Part shown: in pieces, positions 36,148 to 45,664 of the stretch
How positions within the stretch are numbered: position 1 is the stretch's first letter
Layout of the letters: every line of letters starts with the position of its first letter
Source of the DNA: an uncultured Acidobacteriota bacterium
Lineage (GTDB): Bacteria; Acidobacteriota; Terriglobia; Bryobacterales; Bryobacteraceae
Direction: 5' to 3'
Length of the DNA: 64,000 nt
Assembly (NCBI GenBank): GCA_902826605.1
Contig: CADEFM010000004.1
Span: forward strand, 62,001-126,000
The notes under the pieces: generated by a model
Database searches by the model: none
What the model was told of the DNA's origin: nothing
Seen by the model: the letters and a program-made list of their open reading frames with translations, nothing else
Position numbers and translations under genes: made by a program

Positions 36148-36417
36148 ATGTGCAGAAATATCAAACCCCTTTTCAACTTCGATCCGCCTGTCACTCCAGA
36201 AGAGATTCGAGCCGCTTCGGTGCAGTTTGTAAGGAAAATCAGTGGTCTCAACAAGCCTTCGCAAGTAAATGAAGCTTCGTTCACGGCGGCAGTCGATGAG
36301 ATTGCCGCGATTTCCACGAAACTTCTAGGGTCGCTCCAAACCAATGCGTTGCCGAAAAATCGAGCGGCCGAGGCGGCAAGAGCGAAAGCTCGTGCCAGGC
36401 TAAGGTTCGGCGCTTGA
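36148..36417 (+). CDS. DUF2277 family protein
   Basis: The 89-residue product, MCRNIKPLFNFDPPVTPEEI, then AASVQFVRKISGLNKPSQ and NEASFTAAVDEIAA, matches the DUF2277 family over its full length, including the invariant MCRNIK start. These are small cytoplasmic proteins found in Actinobacteria, Proteobacteria and Acidobacteria, without known function. The 160 bases that follow up to the next gene show one 5-base hairpin and nothing else. Confidence 0.93.
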   Translation: MCRNIKPLFNFDPPVTPEEIRAASVQFVRKISGLNKPSQVNEASFTAAVDEIAAISTKLLGSLQTNALPKNRAAEAARAKARARLRFGA

Positions 36418-36579
36418 AGGCGAGAATTCAAAAACACCAGAAGCTATTCCCAACTTTTTCCTTCTTAACAAAACGCATGGGGTGCAAGCCGTTCCATCTG
36501 CGTGAAACTAAGGGCTATCTGCAAATAGAACCGGGGACTTACGGGGCCTGTTCTTAGGCCTTTCACGTGCCCTATACAT

Positions 36580-39500
36580 GTGCGACCCCATATGTCCGGC
36601 TATCTCGCAACACTCATAGCGCTAGTTTTACCGCTGTCCACCACGCTCTCCTATGCCCAGGAGAGCGGCGGGAAGTATCCCGGCCGGGACCAAACTCAGG
36701 CGCCGGCGCCGACTCATCGCAACCTGCCTCCGGGAGCGATTTCTCCGGACTCAAGTTTCGTGGTGGCCGCCTACGGCGACTCTTTTCTCTATAATCCCCG
36801 TACTGGCCTGGATGGAATCCCCTTCGTAAAAGACGTCTACAGGCCGTTCGGATTCTCCGGCAATGGCCGTTATTTCCTGTACCTGAAGGCCGTGGAGCGG
36901 ATGCCCACTTTCGCCTTATTCCAGTACGACTTGACTGACGGGACCGACATACCGGTTACTACCCGGAAAGTTTTTCAAGCGGCGTGGGCACCCCAGGGCG
37001 CCGATATCGCATATTTGACGATGGAATCGGCACAGCATTTCACTCTTTACGTGCATGACACCGGATCGGGAACCAGCAGAAAAATCGACGAGGGTATGTT
37101 GGAGCCGGAGAGGCTGGCATGGTCGCAGGATGGGCGGCAGATCCTCTACACCAAGCTGACGCCTAAATCGGCGAATTATTTTGAGGATGGCCAGTTGGAC
37201 CGCGTGGATTATCGATACGACACAGGCTCGGAAGCCATTGCGGAGGATGGCACCAACGCACTGCTCGAACAACTTCCCGACGGGGAAACTCGCCAAGCCA
37301 TTCGCCGCTCTTTTGGCCCCAGTACAGGCAAATACGTTCACGCCATTGAGAACGGCGAAAGCCGCGTCAAACGCTGGAATTCCCAATCGCAGGGATTCGA
37401 TGTGGCCGCCGAAGGGCGGGTCTACTCGGAAACGAGAGACGGACTGGTTCTTCGGGAATTTACGCAAAGGGGAGTTGTCTTTCGATATGTTCCCGACGCC
37501 GGCGGGGATGCTCGGGAGTTGCGCACGGTCGGGCGGCCTGCCGCCATTGGCCCGTCGGCTCGGGATGGCCGCGAATTGGCCCGTGCGGCAGCATTCGCAG
37601 GAGCTTGGAAACTTCCCTTCGCTGGTGCGTCGTTACTCGATCAAGGCGGCGAGTTGTTCGCCGGCGGGGCCTGCGATGGAAGAGCCTGCAAGGTTGGAAG
37701 CCACAAGCGGGCGTTGGGCTACGCGCTCGATTGGACCCAGGTGGCAGCGCAGGGTCCAGCACATATCCTGGCGCCTGAGGAAGGCACCGTGGCGGCGGTG
37801 TTGACGACTGTCACTTGCAACAGCATCCAAACGGCATGCACCGCGACGGTCGATGCGTACGCCAATCCTTGCCCGAACACCGGTGGTGCGGGCAACTATG
37901 TCGTGCTGGCGCATGCGGACGGTTCCTTCACTCTCTACGCTCACATGCGTTCTTTCTCCTCACCTCTATCGGTGGGACAAACAGTGTTACCAGGAGACTA
38001 CCTGGGCGATCAGGGCCATACCGGTGGCGCGGGAAGCTCCATCGTGCCATGTGGTGATCACCTGCACTATCAGCGGCAGGTTGACACCTCCATTTGGGGA
38101 CAATCGATTCCCACGGACTTCACGGAACTTCCCTGCCAGCTGAGCTGCATGACCAATTACACTTCGCAGAACACTGACAACTCCGCCCCCCCCAGCGTCG
38201 CGAATCTCACGCTCGCGCTGGTTCCGTCCACGGCAGCGGCGGGAAGTTCCAATCCATCCAACCGGGTGATTCTTCCGGCCGCCGCGCCTCCCGGCGGAAC
38301 GCTGGTGACTTTGACATCCGCGAGCCCGGACGTCGTGGTGCCCGCTTCAGTGGTAGTACCACAAGGGACGAGGTTCGCGTCATTTCTGGTGAGCGTCGCC
38401 GCAACCGCGAACGCGTCCAGTGTGATCATCACGGGACAGTCGAGCACGGAGACCGCAACGGCTACGCTTACGGTGAAAAAAATTGCCATTCAATCGCTGG
38501 TTCTCAGTCCCACTTCGGTGGTGGGTGCAAATACCACGGCGGCAAATCAAATCACGCTCACTGAGATGCCCGCTCAGGATATCTCATTATCGGCTTCCAG
38601 TTCGAAGACCGCGGCCGTGGTGCCTTCGAACGTGGTGATTCCCGCTGGCAGCACTTTTACTCAGTTCCCGATTCAAACTAGCATCGTGGCTGCAACCGTC
38701 ACCGCGGGGATCACTGTATCCAGCGGAAATTCAACGAAGAGCGCCAATTTGCAGGTCACGCCTCTGGTTCCGCAAACGCTCACCGTTCCGTCACCCGTGG
38801 TGGGTGGCGGGAACGTCTCGGCGACGCTCACCATGAATGCCTCCGTCGGGGGCGCGCCTGCGGTGGTTGACGTGACCAGTTCCGATGCCTCTGTTAGCGT
38901 GACCGGGAATGCAGTCACGGTCGATGCCGGCACGGCCTCCAAGGTATTCACAATCTCCACGGTTTCGGTATCGTCACCGGTAACAGCGACCCTGACGGCG
39001 ACTTTCAACGGCGTTTCGAGAACAGCGAATCTAACGGTCAATCCTTTAATGGTTTCCTCGGTCAGCTTGGGCTCGTTCAACGTTGCTGGCGGAGCGAACA
39101 TCGGGAACAATTTCGTCACCCTAAATGGGCCACCGAGCCCGGGCGATGCGGTCATCGAACTTTCCAGTTCCGATCCAGTCGTAGCCCCCGTCCCAGCCAC
39201 CATCACCATACCCGCTGGAGCAACCCAATCCCCGGTGTTCACGATACCCACGACAGCTGTTGGCGCCACCACTCCGGTAAATATCATAGCGACGTTTAAC
39301 GGCATTGCCAAAACGGTGGTGCTGACGGTCAATCCCGTGATCTTCGGACAGACGATCTGGAATTCATACGATGTCATCACGCAAAGCGGAACCCCGCAGG
39401 CTACGGTGGCGGATATCTCTTGGCAGAAAACGGCGACGGTGGAGTTGTACGAATCCACTAACAACTTGGGAGTTAACAAAGGCAATCTGTTCGCTACCTT

Positions 39501-42168
39501 TACCTCTGGCTTACATCCAGCCGTGTTCAATAACGTTCAAGATTATTGGTCGGCGGCTGGCGGCCAGACCTATCCCTATGTGGGCAAGAGTATCGTTGGG
39601 AGGGGATTGGAGACGGAGGAAACGAACACGGCCGCTCCTAGCGGTGTTTTTGATCTCCAGCTACACGCTCCGAACAACGACCATCTGGCAGTGGCGGCAT
39701 TTCAGATTCCAGAAAACGGAAACTATCAGGTCACCAACCTGGCCGCCAGACGAATCGACGGGAATCCGAATCAGACGATACGGTATTACGTATTCAACGC
39801 TCAGAAGATCCAGATCGCGAGTTTGCAAGCCACCAGCAATCAGGCGTGGGTCGCCGACCCCAATACTTATGCTCTTGGCCAACTCACCGCCGGGCAATAT
39901 ATCTACTTCGGAGTGGGACGCGACGGGGCTTATTCCTGGGATGCCACTGAAATCAGTTGGTCTATCAAGAAAATTGAGCCCCTTCCGGACTTCAACATCC
40001 AGGCAACACCACCGTCGCAATCGGTGGCGCCGGGCGGCGGAACCACCTTTTCCGCGACGGCCACGGCACTCAACGGCTTTAGCGGAACCATTAATCTCGC
40101 AGTCAGCGGATTGCCAGGCGATGCCACCGGTAATTTTAGCCCCAGCACCCTCACCGGTGGCGGGTCGGCCACGCTCACTGTCGCAACCAACGGCGCCGCG
40201 CCGGGAAGCTATCCGCTTACGATCACCGCCAGCAGCGGAGCGCTTACGCACACCGCAAACGTCACGCTGGTCATTACAGGACCGCCCGATTTCACCCTGA
40301 ATGCTACCCCAGCGTCGCGCACGGTGGTGGCTGGCGGAAGCACTACCTTCACGGTGACGGGCACCGCGCAGAACGGTTTCACTGGTGTGATTGGATTCAA
40401 CGTGACTGGGCTGCCCGTGGGCGCTAGCCCGGATTTCAATCCGGCGACATTGAACGGTGGAGGAAGCTCCACTCTTACGCTCAGCACGGGCGGCGGCACT
40501 TTACTGGGAAGCTATCCGCTTACCATCACCGCCACCAGCGGAGCGCTTACACACATCACCTCTGTCACTTTGAACATCACCGCGGCCGCACAGGCGACTG
40601 TGTGGAATTCGTACGACGTCGTCACGCAGGCTGGCGCCCCGCAGGCTGTGGTAACGGACATGGCCGGATTGACGGCTGCCGTGGTGGAACTGTACGAATC
40701 CACCAACAACTTTGGGGTCAATAAGGGAAGTCTGTTCGCTACGTTTGCGCCGGGCGCTCATCCAGCGACTTTCAACAACGTTCAGGCGTATTGGTCGGCG
40801 GCGGGCGGCCAGACCTATCCCTATGGTGGCAAGAGTACCGTGGGGAGAGGATCGGATGCCGGTGAAGCGAATGCGGCTGCTCCAAGCGGGGTTTTCGATC
40901 TGCAACTCCACCCACCGAATAATGACCATTTGGCGGTGGCGGCGTTTCAGGTTCCAAGAAACGGCAGCTATCAGGTGAACAACTTGGCGGCAAGGCGAAT
41001 CGACGGCAATCCGAACCAGACGATACGGTATTACGTATTCAACTCTCAGAAGGTCCAGATCGCGACTTTGCAGGCCACTAGTAGCCGCGCCTGGGTCGCC
41101 GACCCCAATACTTATGCGCTGGGACAGCTCACTGCCGGACAATATATCTATTTTGGAGTCGCGCGCGATGGGGCTTATTCCTGGGATGCCACCGAAATCA
41201 ATTGGTCTATCACAGAAGTGGCGCCGGTTCCTGACTTCACGTTCGGGGCGACGCCATCCTCGCAATCGGTACTGACCGGCGGCGGAACCACGTTTTCCGC
41301 GACGGCCACGGCACTCAACGGCTTTAGCGGAACCATTGATCTAGCTGTCAGCGGTTTGCCCGTGGGCGCCACCGGTAATTTCAGCCCCACCACCCTCACC
41401 GGGGGTGGATCGGCGACGCTCACTGTCGCAACCAACGGCGCTGCGCCGGGAAGCTATCCGCTTACCATCACCGCCACCAGCGGAGCGCTCACGCATACGG
41501 CGCCGGTTACTTTGACCATTACAGTTCCGGGACAAACCATGGTGTGGAATTCGTACGACGTCACCACACAGGCGGGCGTACCCCAAGCTACGGTCACTGA
41601 CACTTCAGGGACTGCGGCAGCCACGGTAGAGCTATACGAATCCACCAACAACCTTGGTGTCAACAAAGCAAGTCTGTTCACCACCTTTACGCCAGGCTTG
41701 CATCCCGCCACGTTCAATAACGTTCAAGCCTACTGGTCGGCAGCGGGTGGCCAGACCTATCCCTATGTTGGCAAGAGTACCGTGGGGCGAGGATTGGATA
41801 CGGGTGAAACGAATGCAGCGGCTCCTGGCGGCGTTTTCGATTTGCAACTCCATCCGCCTAACAACGATCGCTTGGCGGTAGCGGCTTTTCTGGTTCCACA
41901 AGATGGAACCTACACTTTGAGCAACTTGGCTGCAAGGCGTTTGGATGGGAATGCAAACCAGACCATCCGGTATCTTATTTTCAATCCACAGAAAGTCCAG
42001 ATTGCGAACGTGCAGGCCACCAGCAATCGCGCGTGGGTGGCGGACCCGGCCAGTTACTCCTTAGGCCAATTGACCACGGGACAATACATCTACTTCGGCG
42101 TGGCCCGTGACGGCCTGTATGCATGGGATGCCACGGAAATCAGCTGGACGATCACGAAGGGGCCATAG
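36580..42168 (+). CDS. Giant exported M23 peptidase with mosaic C-terminal repeats
   Basis: The 1862-residue product has a signal peptide (GYLATLIALVLPLSTTLSYAQ). The GTG at 36580 is preferred to the ATG at 36592 because it keeps an Arg/His n-region. Residues about 45-350 form a TolB/PD40-like propeller. Residues about 355-520 are an M23/LytM endopeptidase with zinc ligands H375 (SHKRALGYALD, D384) and H496, and catalytic-site H455 and H494 (YAHM, DHLH). Residues about 530-920 are Ig-like strands. The rest alternates a 207-residue module A (three copies) with a 98-residue module B (three copies). It probably acts on peptidoglycan, or is a secreted surface protein using the M23 domain for processing. 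Gene symbols cannot be assigned. Confidence 0.85.
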   Translation: MRPHMSGYLATLIALVLPLSTTLSYAQESGGKYPGRDQTQAPAPTHRNLPPGAISPDSSFVVAAYGDSFLYNPRTGLDGIPFVKDVYRPFGFSGNGRYFLYLKAVERMPTFALFQYDLTDGTDIPVTTRKVFQAAWAPQGADIAYLTMESAQHFTLYVHDTGSGTSRKIDEGMLEPERLAWSQDGRQILYTKLTPKSANYFEDGQLDRVDYRYDTGSEAIAEDGTNALLEQLPDGETRQAIRRSFGPSTGKYVHAIENGESRVKRWNSQSQGFDVAAEGRVYSETRDGLVLREFTQRGVVFRYVPDAGGDARELRTVGRPAAIGPSARDGRELARAAAFAGAWKLPFAGASLLDQGGELFAGGACDGRACKVGSHKRALGYALDWTQVAAQGPAHILAPEEGTVAAVLTTVTCNSIQTACTATVDAYANPCPNTGGAGNYVVLAHADGSFTLYAHMRSFSSPLSVGQTVLPGDYLGDQGHTGGAGSSIVPCGDHLHYQRQVDTSIWGQSIPTDFTELPCQLSCMTNYTSQNTDNSAPPSVANLTLALVPSTAAAGSSNPSNRVILPAAAPPGGTLVTLTSASPDVVVPASVVVPQGTRFASFLVSVAATANASSVIITGQSSTETATATLTVKKIAIQSLVLSPTSVVGANTTAANQITLTEMPAQDISLSASSSKTAAVVPSNVVIPAGSTFTQFPIQTSIVAATVTAGITVSSGNSTKSANLQVTPLVPQTLTVPSPVVGGGNVSATLTMNASVGGAPAVVDVTSSDASVSVTGNAVTVDAGTASKVFTISTVSVSSPVTATLTATFNGVSRTANLTVNPLMVSSVSLGSFNVAGGANIGNNFVTLNGPPSPGDAVIELSSSDPVVAPVPATITIPAGATQSPVFTIPTTAVGATTPVNIIATFNGIAKTVVLTVNPVIFGQTIWNSYDVITQSGTPQATVADISWQKTATVELYESTNNLGVNKGNLFATFTSGLHPAVFNNVQDYWSAAGGQTYPYVGKSIVGRGLETEETNTAAPSGVFDLQLHAPNNDHLAVAAFQIPENGNYQVTNLAARRIDGNPNQTIRYYVFNAQKIQIASLQATSNQAWVADPNTYALGQLTAGQYIYFGVGRDGAYSWDATEISWSIKKIEPLPDFNIQATPPSQSVAPGGGTTFSATATALNGFSGTINLAVSGLPGDATGNFSPSTLTGGGSATLTVATNGAAPGSYPLTITASSGALTHTANVTLVITGPPDFTLNATPASRTVVAGGSTTFTVTGTAQNGFTGVIGFNVTGLPVGASPDFNPATLNGGGSSTLTLSTGGGTLLGSYPLTITATSGALTHITSVTLNITAAAQATVWNSYDVVTQAGAPQAVVTDMAGLTAAVVELYESTNNFGVNKGSLFATFAPGAHPATFNNVQAYWSAAGGQTYPYGGKSTVGRGSDAGEANAAAPSGVFDLQLHPPNNDHLAVAAFQVPRNGSYQVNNLAARRIDGNPNQTIRYYVFNSQKVQIATLQATSSRAWVADPNTYALGQLTAGQYIYFGVARDGAYSWDATEINWSITEVAPVPDFTFGATPSSQSVLTGGGTTFSATATALNGFSGTIDLAVSGLPVGATGNFSPTTLTGGGSATLTVATNGAAPGSYPLTITATSGALTHTAPVTLTITVPGQTMVWNSYDVTTQAGVPQATVTDTSGTAAATVELYESTNNLGVNKASLFTTFTPGLHPATFNNVQAYWSAAGGQTYPYVGKSTVGRGLDTGETNAAAPGGVFDLQLHPPNNDRLAVAAFLVPQDGTYTLSNLAARRLDGNANQTIRYLIFNPQKVQIANVQATSNRAWVADPASYSLGQLTTGQYIYFGVARDGLYAWDATEISWTITKGP
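39352..39978 (+). repeat. Coding repeat A, copy 1
   Basis: Module A runs from VWNSYDV-like TIWNSYDV to EISWSI. Landmarks shared by all three copies are VELYESTNN, YWSAAGGQTYPY, AARRIDGNPNQTIRYYVFN and GQYIYFGV. The pattern resembles a carbohydrate-binding or viral-receptor beta sandwich but matches no named domain that I can identify. Confidence 0.85.
39987..40284 (+). repeat. Coding repeat B, copy 1
   Basis: A 98-residue Ig-like module. TTFSATATALNGFSGTI, LTGGGSATLTVATNGAAPGS and SYPLTITASSGALTHTANVT recur in the later copies, with long identical nucleotide runs to the copy at 41230. Confidence 0.85.
40285..40584 (+). repeat. Coding repeat B, divergent copy
   Basis: A diverged B module (GFTGVIGFNVTGLPVGA, LNGGGSSTLTLST) directly abuts the first copy, giving a B-B' pair before the second A module. 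Confidence 0.8.
40597..41217 (+). repeat. Coding repeat A, copy 2
   Basis: A second A module with TVWNSYDVVTQAGAPQA and the same landmarks as copy 1. Nucleotide identity to copies 1 and 3 is high over long stretches, so duplication looks recent. Confidence 0.85.
41230..41525 (+). repeat. Coding repeat B, copy 3
   Basis: Near-identical to the first B copy, including a shared stretch encoding ATALNGFSGTI at 41303-41338. It separates A copy 2 from A copy 3. Confidence 0.85.
41536..42165 (+). repeat. Coding repeat A, copy 3 (C-terminal)
   Basis: The last A module (MVWNSYDVTTQAGVPQA) ends three bases before the stop. It is the most diverged in its second half (TYTLSNLAARRLDGN). Confidence 0.85.
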
Positions 42169-42264
42169 CAAAGCGGTCGGCATTGGAAATCCGGCCTGTT
42201 CCTGCAAGGGCTTCCAGAGTCTCTTATCGAGCGGATGCCATAATGTAGGCGGAGGTCTAGCCGG

Positions 42265-43551
42265 ATGGTCGTAGAAAACCCCCCGTTCCACGTTGCAACG
42301 GAAGACGCGGAGCTGAACCCGCTCCTTTCCGCCGAGGCTCGCTTCGACGCCGCGGCGCAGGCGCTGGGCCTTGACGACGGGATGCGAAAAGTATTGCGCT
42401 CGCCGTCGCGCGAAGTTACCGTCAACATCCCTGTGTTGCTCGACGACGGGCGGATCGAAGTCTTCACCGGCTATCGCGTGCAGCACTCCATCGCGCGCGG
42501 CCCCGCTAAGGGCGGCATCCGCTACGCTCCCGACGTCACGCTAGATGAAGTGCGCGCACTGGCTTCCTGGATGACTTGGAAATGCGCGGTGACCAACCTG
42601 CCGTTCGGCGGCGGTAAAGGCGGAATTATTTGCGATCCGGCGTTGCTCTCCCAGGGTGAATTGGAGCGTCTAACGCGTCGCTACACCGCGCAGCTTTTCG
42701 AATTCATCGGCCCGGAGATCGACGTACCCGCGCCCGACATGAATACCAATGAACAAACCATGGCGTGGATCATGGACACATATTCCATGCGCTCAGGCCA
42801 TACCGTCACGGCGGTGGTCACCGGGAAGCCCGTCGACCTGGGAGGATCCCGGGGACGCACCGAAGCCACCGGCCGCGGCTGCATGATTGTGACGGAGCAG
42901 GCCCTGCGCACGCTGGGCATCGACCGCGCCAGCGCGCGAGTGGTGATCCAAGGCTTTGGTAACGTGGGCGGCATGGCCGCGAACGTGATGTCACGGGCCG
43001 GCTTCAAAATCATTGCGATCGTCGAGTGGGATGGCGCTGTCTACAACCCACATGGACTGGATATCCGGGCTCTGGCGGAGCATCGTAAACAGACCGGCTC
43101 CATCGCGAATTTCCCCGGCAGCGAGAATATGGACCGGGAAGAGGCGTTTTTTTTGGAAACGGATGTCCTGATGCCGGCCGCGAAAGAAAATGTGATCACC
43201 TCGCACAACGCACACCGCATTCGCACGAAGATCCTATGCGAAGGCGCCAATGGCCCCACCACATCCGCCGCCGATCCTATCCTGCACGACAAGGGAATCT
43301 TTGTAATCCCGGACATCTTGGCCAACGCCGGTGGTGTCACGGTGTCTTACTTCGAGTGGGTGCAAGACCGCATGGGATATTTCTGGAATGAGCAACTGGT
43401 GAATGATCGAATGGAAGAAATTATGATCAACAGCTTCCGCGACGTGGTAGCCTACGCGGAAAAGCACCGCGTCAATAATCGCAAGGCAGCGTATATGCTG
43501 GCGCTGGATCGCGTGGCATTCGCGATTAAGCAGCGGGGGATCTACGCGTAG
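42265..43551 (+). CDS. gdhA: Glutamate dehydrogenase (Glu/Leu/Phe/Val family)
   Basis: The 428-residue enzyme interconverts glutamate and 2-oxoglutarate plus ammonia. Motifs in order: [19 protein letters not shown] near 70, [10 protein letters not shown] near 112 with the catalytic Lys region, then the Rossmann domain with [13 protein letters not shown] near 228 and CEGANGPTT near 325. Length fits the 410-440-residue hexameric class; cofactor preference cannot be read reliably. It is not in an operon with gltBD or amt genes. The convergent ABC ATPase ends 10 bases away. Confidence 0.93.
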   Translation: MVVENPPFHVATEDAELNPLLSAEARFDAAAQALGLDDGMRKVLRSPSREVTVNIPVLLDDGRIEVFTGYRVQHSIARGPAKGGIRYAPDVTLDEVRALASWMTWKCAVTNLPFGGGKGGIICDPALLSQGELERLTRRYTAQLFEFIGPEIDVPAPDMNTNEQTMAWIMDTYSMRSGHTVTAVVTGKPVDLGGSRGRTEATGRGCMIVTEQALRTLGIDRASARVVIQGFGNVGGMAANVMSRAGFKIIAIVEWDGAVYNPHGLDIRALAEHRKQTGSIANFPGSENMDREEAFFLETDVLMPAAKENVITSHNAHRIRTKILCEGANGPTTSAADPILHDKGIFVIPDILANAGGVTVSYFEWVQDRMGYFWNEQLVNDRMEEIMINSFRDVVAYAEKHRVNNRKAAYMLALDRVAFAIKQRGIYA

Positions 43552-43560
43552 AGCGAGTTT

Positions 43561-44265
43561 CTAAGCCGTTTGCGCATTTCCGTGGCTACCCTCGGGCACC
43601 AGCTTTCCGTCGAAGAGGTGCACCGTGCGGTCGGCGAAACCAGCGTAGCGCGGATCATGCGTGACCATGCAAATGGTCGCACCGGCCTTGTGGAGTTCTT
43701 TGAGCAGATCCATCACTTGCTCGCCATTCGCTGAATCGAGATTCCCAGTCGGCTCATCGGCCAACATAATGGCGGGGTTTCCCGCCAAGGCTCGCGCCAC
43801 GGCCACGCGCTGCTGCTGGCCTCCGGAAAGCTGCGCGGGAAAATGCTTGATGCGATGGGCCATGTCCACGCGTTCCAGCGCCTCACTTACCCTTCTCTTG
43901 CGCTCATCGCCCGGCATGCCGCGGTAAGTGAGTGGAAGCTCCACGTTTTCATACACCGTGAGGTCGCCAATCAAATTGAACGCCTGGAAAATGAACCCGA
44001 TTTCACGGTTGCGAATGCGCGCTCGCTCACCGGTCTTCAGGCCGTGCACGGCATGACCATTGAGCACGTAGGTGCCTTCCGATGGAGAATCGAGAAGTCC
44101 TAGAATCGCCAGCAACGTGGACTTTCCGCAACCCGACGGTCCGGAAATCGAAACATATTCACCTTTGCGGATATCCAGGTGAATATTGGACAGCGCGTGC
44201 GTTTCTACCTCGTCGGTAACGAAAATCTTCGACACGCTTTGCAGTTGAATTACGGATTCTGTCAA
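43561..44265 (-). CDS. MacB/LolD-type ABC transporter ATPase
   Basis: The 234-residue nucleotide-binding protein has Walker A GPSGCGKST (42-50), a Q-loop FIFQAFNL near 91, the signature LSGGQQQR (146-153), Walker B IMLADEP (166-172) and the H-loop VTHD near 205. It is closest in pattern to MacB and LolD ATPases that drive mechanotransmission rather than classic import. It is the last gene of an operon: ADOP permease, HlyD adaptor, then this ATPase, with only 24 bases to the adaptor. Confidence 0.92.
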   Translation of the reverse strand: MTESVIQLQSVSKIFVTDEVETHALSNIHLDIRKGEYVSISGPSGCGKSTLLAILGLLDSPSEGTYVLNGHAVHGLKTGERARIRNREIGFIFQAFNLIGDLTVYENVELPLTYRGMPGDERKRRVSEALERVDMAHRIKHFPAQLSGGQQQRVAVARALAGNPAIMLADEPTGNLDSANGEQVMDLLKELHKAGATICMVTHDPRYAGFADRTVHLFDGKLVPEGSHGNAQTA

Positions 44266-44289
44266 GAAAACCTCCGGGGGATGGCACCG

Positions 44290-45543
44290 CTAGTTCAAAC
44301 GCACGCGCTGATACTGGTCCTGCGCGGCCATGTCGGATAAAATCACGCGATCGCCTTCCCGTAAACCTTCCATTACCTCGATCGTATTCACCGAGGCCCG
44401 GCCGAACCGCACGGCAACGCGCGCGGCGCCTTTTCCGTCGCCATCGATCTTGAACAAACTGCCCGGCGAATTTGGCTGCGCAAATACCGGGCGGCCAACA
44501 TACAATACGTTATCCAGCCGCTCAAGTTCCACGGTTCCTTCCACGCTCAAATCGGGTACTGCGCCCTTGGGCAGCCGGCCCGTCAGCTTGCAATCCACCG
44601 TGCGCGTGCCATTGACGATGGAGGCGTCGATACGCATCACCTGCGCGGTAATTTCACCGTTACGAGTGTCGATCTTGGCGCGCTGGCCCACCACGATATC
44701 CTTGGCCTGCGTTTCTGGAATCTGCAGCCGGGCGATCAGTTTCCGCGGCTGGGCGACCTTAGCGAGAACGTCACCCGGTTTTACACGCTGGCCGATCTGC
44801 AACGTCATCTCCTGCATCTTGCCGGAGATGCCCGCGCGAATAGTCAGCTCATCGAGCAGCCTTTTTTTTAATCTGAAGGTGGCGCGCAGCTTCTCAATCT
44901 GAACCTGTTGAGATTCGATCTGCGCGTGCACGGATTCTTTCATGATCTCCAGCTTCTGCCGCTCCATCTGGTTGCGGCTCGCGGCCTGTTCCCATTTAGC
45001 CAGGGCGAGCCTTACATTGATTTCCGGTTCCAGTTGCGCTTTGAACAACTGCTCTTCCTTATCCTTGGTGATTTCAGCTTGCCGCAGTTCCCCCTGCGTC
45101 GTGGCGACCACCGACTGCTGATCGAAAGCCTGGGATTGCAGTCTGACTTTGAGATCGGCCAGATTCGCTTCCGCCTGCTTGGCCTGCCACTCGAAATCCA
45201 GCGCATCGGCTTCCATCTGCGGATTGGTGAGAACCAGCACAACGGTGTTCGGCTTCACGTCGTCACCGGAGCGCGCCAGAATACGGCTCACCTGCGCGTC
45301 ATTGGCCGCCTGTATCCACAATATGTCCTCGGGGACCAGCGTGCCCAATCCGCGAACCTCGCGCACCATCGGACCACGCTTGACGGCGTCAGGCCAGATG
45401 GTGGAAGCCTCCACCACCGGCGCAGCCGGTTTCAGTTGGCTGACCCGCCATCCTGCCATGGCGACGGCCGAGGCCAGCACCACCAGGAATACCACCCGGC
45501 GGATGATTTTCTTTTTCGCGACGCCTTCGCGTTTTACATCCAT
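44290..45543 (-). CDS. HlyD/MacA-type periplasmic adaptor
   Basis: The 417-residue adaptor has one N-terminal membrane helix (VVFLVVLASAVAMAGWRV), a barrel-sandwich hybrid domain, a long coiled-coil hairpin (about 110-260, including KDKEEQLFKAQLEPEINVRL) and the usual beta barrel (GISGKMQEMTLQIGQRVKPG near 272, DLSVEGTVELERL). It should link the inner-membrane ABC unit to an outer-membrane channel. With the ATPase and the duplicated permease it makes a MacAB-like tripartite exporter. A 121-base gap with an inverted repeat separates it from the permease. Confidence 0.9.
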   Translation of the reverse strand: MDVKREGVAKKKIIRRVVFLVVLASAVAMAGWRVSQLKPAAPVVEASTIWPDAVKRGPMVREVRGLGTLVPEDILWIQAANDAQVSRILARSGDDVKPNTVVLVLTNPQMEADALDFEWQAKQAEANLADLKVRLQSQAFDQQSVVATTQGELRQAEITKDKEEQLFKAQLEPEINVRLALAKWEQAASRNQMERQKLEIMKESVHAQIESQQVQIEKLRATFRLKKRLLDELTIRAGISGKMQEMTLQIGQRVKPGDVLAKVAQPRKLIARLQIPETQAKDIVVGQRAKIDTRNGEITAQVMRIDASIVNGTRTVDCKLTGRLPKGAVPDLSVEGTVELERLDNVLYVGRPVFAQPNSPGSLFKIDGDGKGAARVAVRFGRASVNTIEVMEGLREGDRVILSDMAAQDQYQRVRLN

Positions 45544-45600
45544 AAGTGGCTCCGCGCCTTCTAAATATACGGTGAACCCGACAAAATGTTTCAGTACTTC

Positions 45601-45631
45601 CCTGTATCCCCAATCATACGGGAAATACAGG
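45601..45631. promoter_or_regulatory. Inverted repeat between ADOP and HlyD genes
   Basis: Arms CCTGTAT and ATACAGG are perfect, and the inner CCC/GGG pairs extend the stem with a small bulge. It sits upstream of the adaptor start, inside the operon. It could be an operator for a second promoter, or an attenuating hairpin that lowers transcription past the permease. No regulator gene lies nearby. Confidence 0.4.
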
Positions 45632-45664
45632 AGTTATAAAAGGCTGAAATTTGGGTCTAACCGC

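Noticed and set aside
38673..39530. Antisense frame across the giant M23 gene
   Set aside because: Follows the repeat pattern of the sense gene (Thr/Val-rich) and has no independent signal.
39352..42165. Regular repeats as a CRISPR array or tandem DNA satellite
   Set aside because: Units are 300-620 bases, in frame and coding; no short direct repeats with unique spacers.
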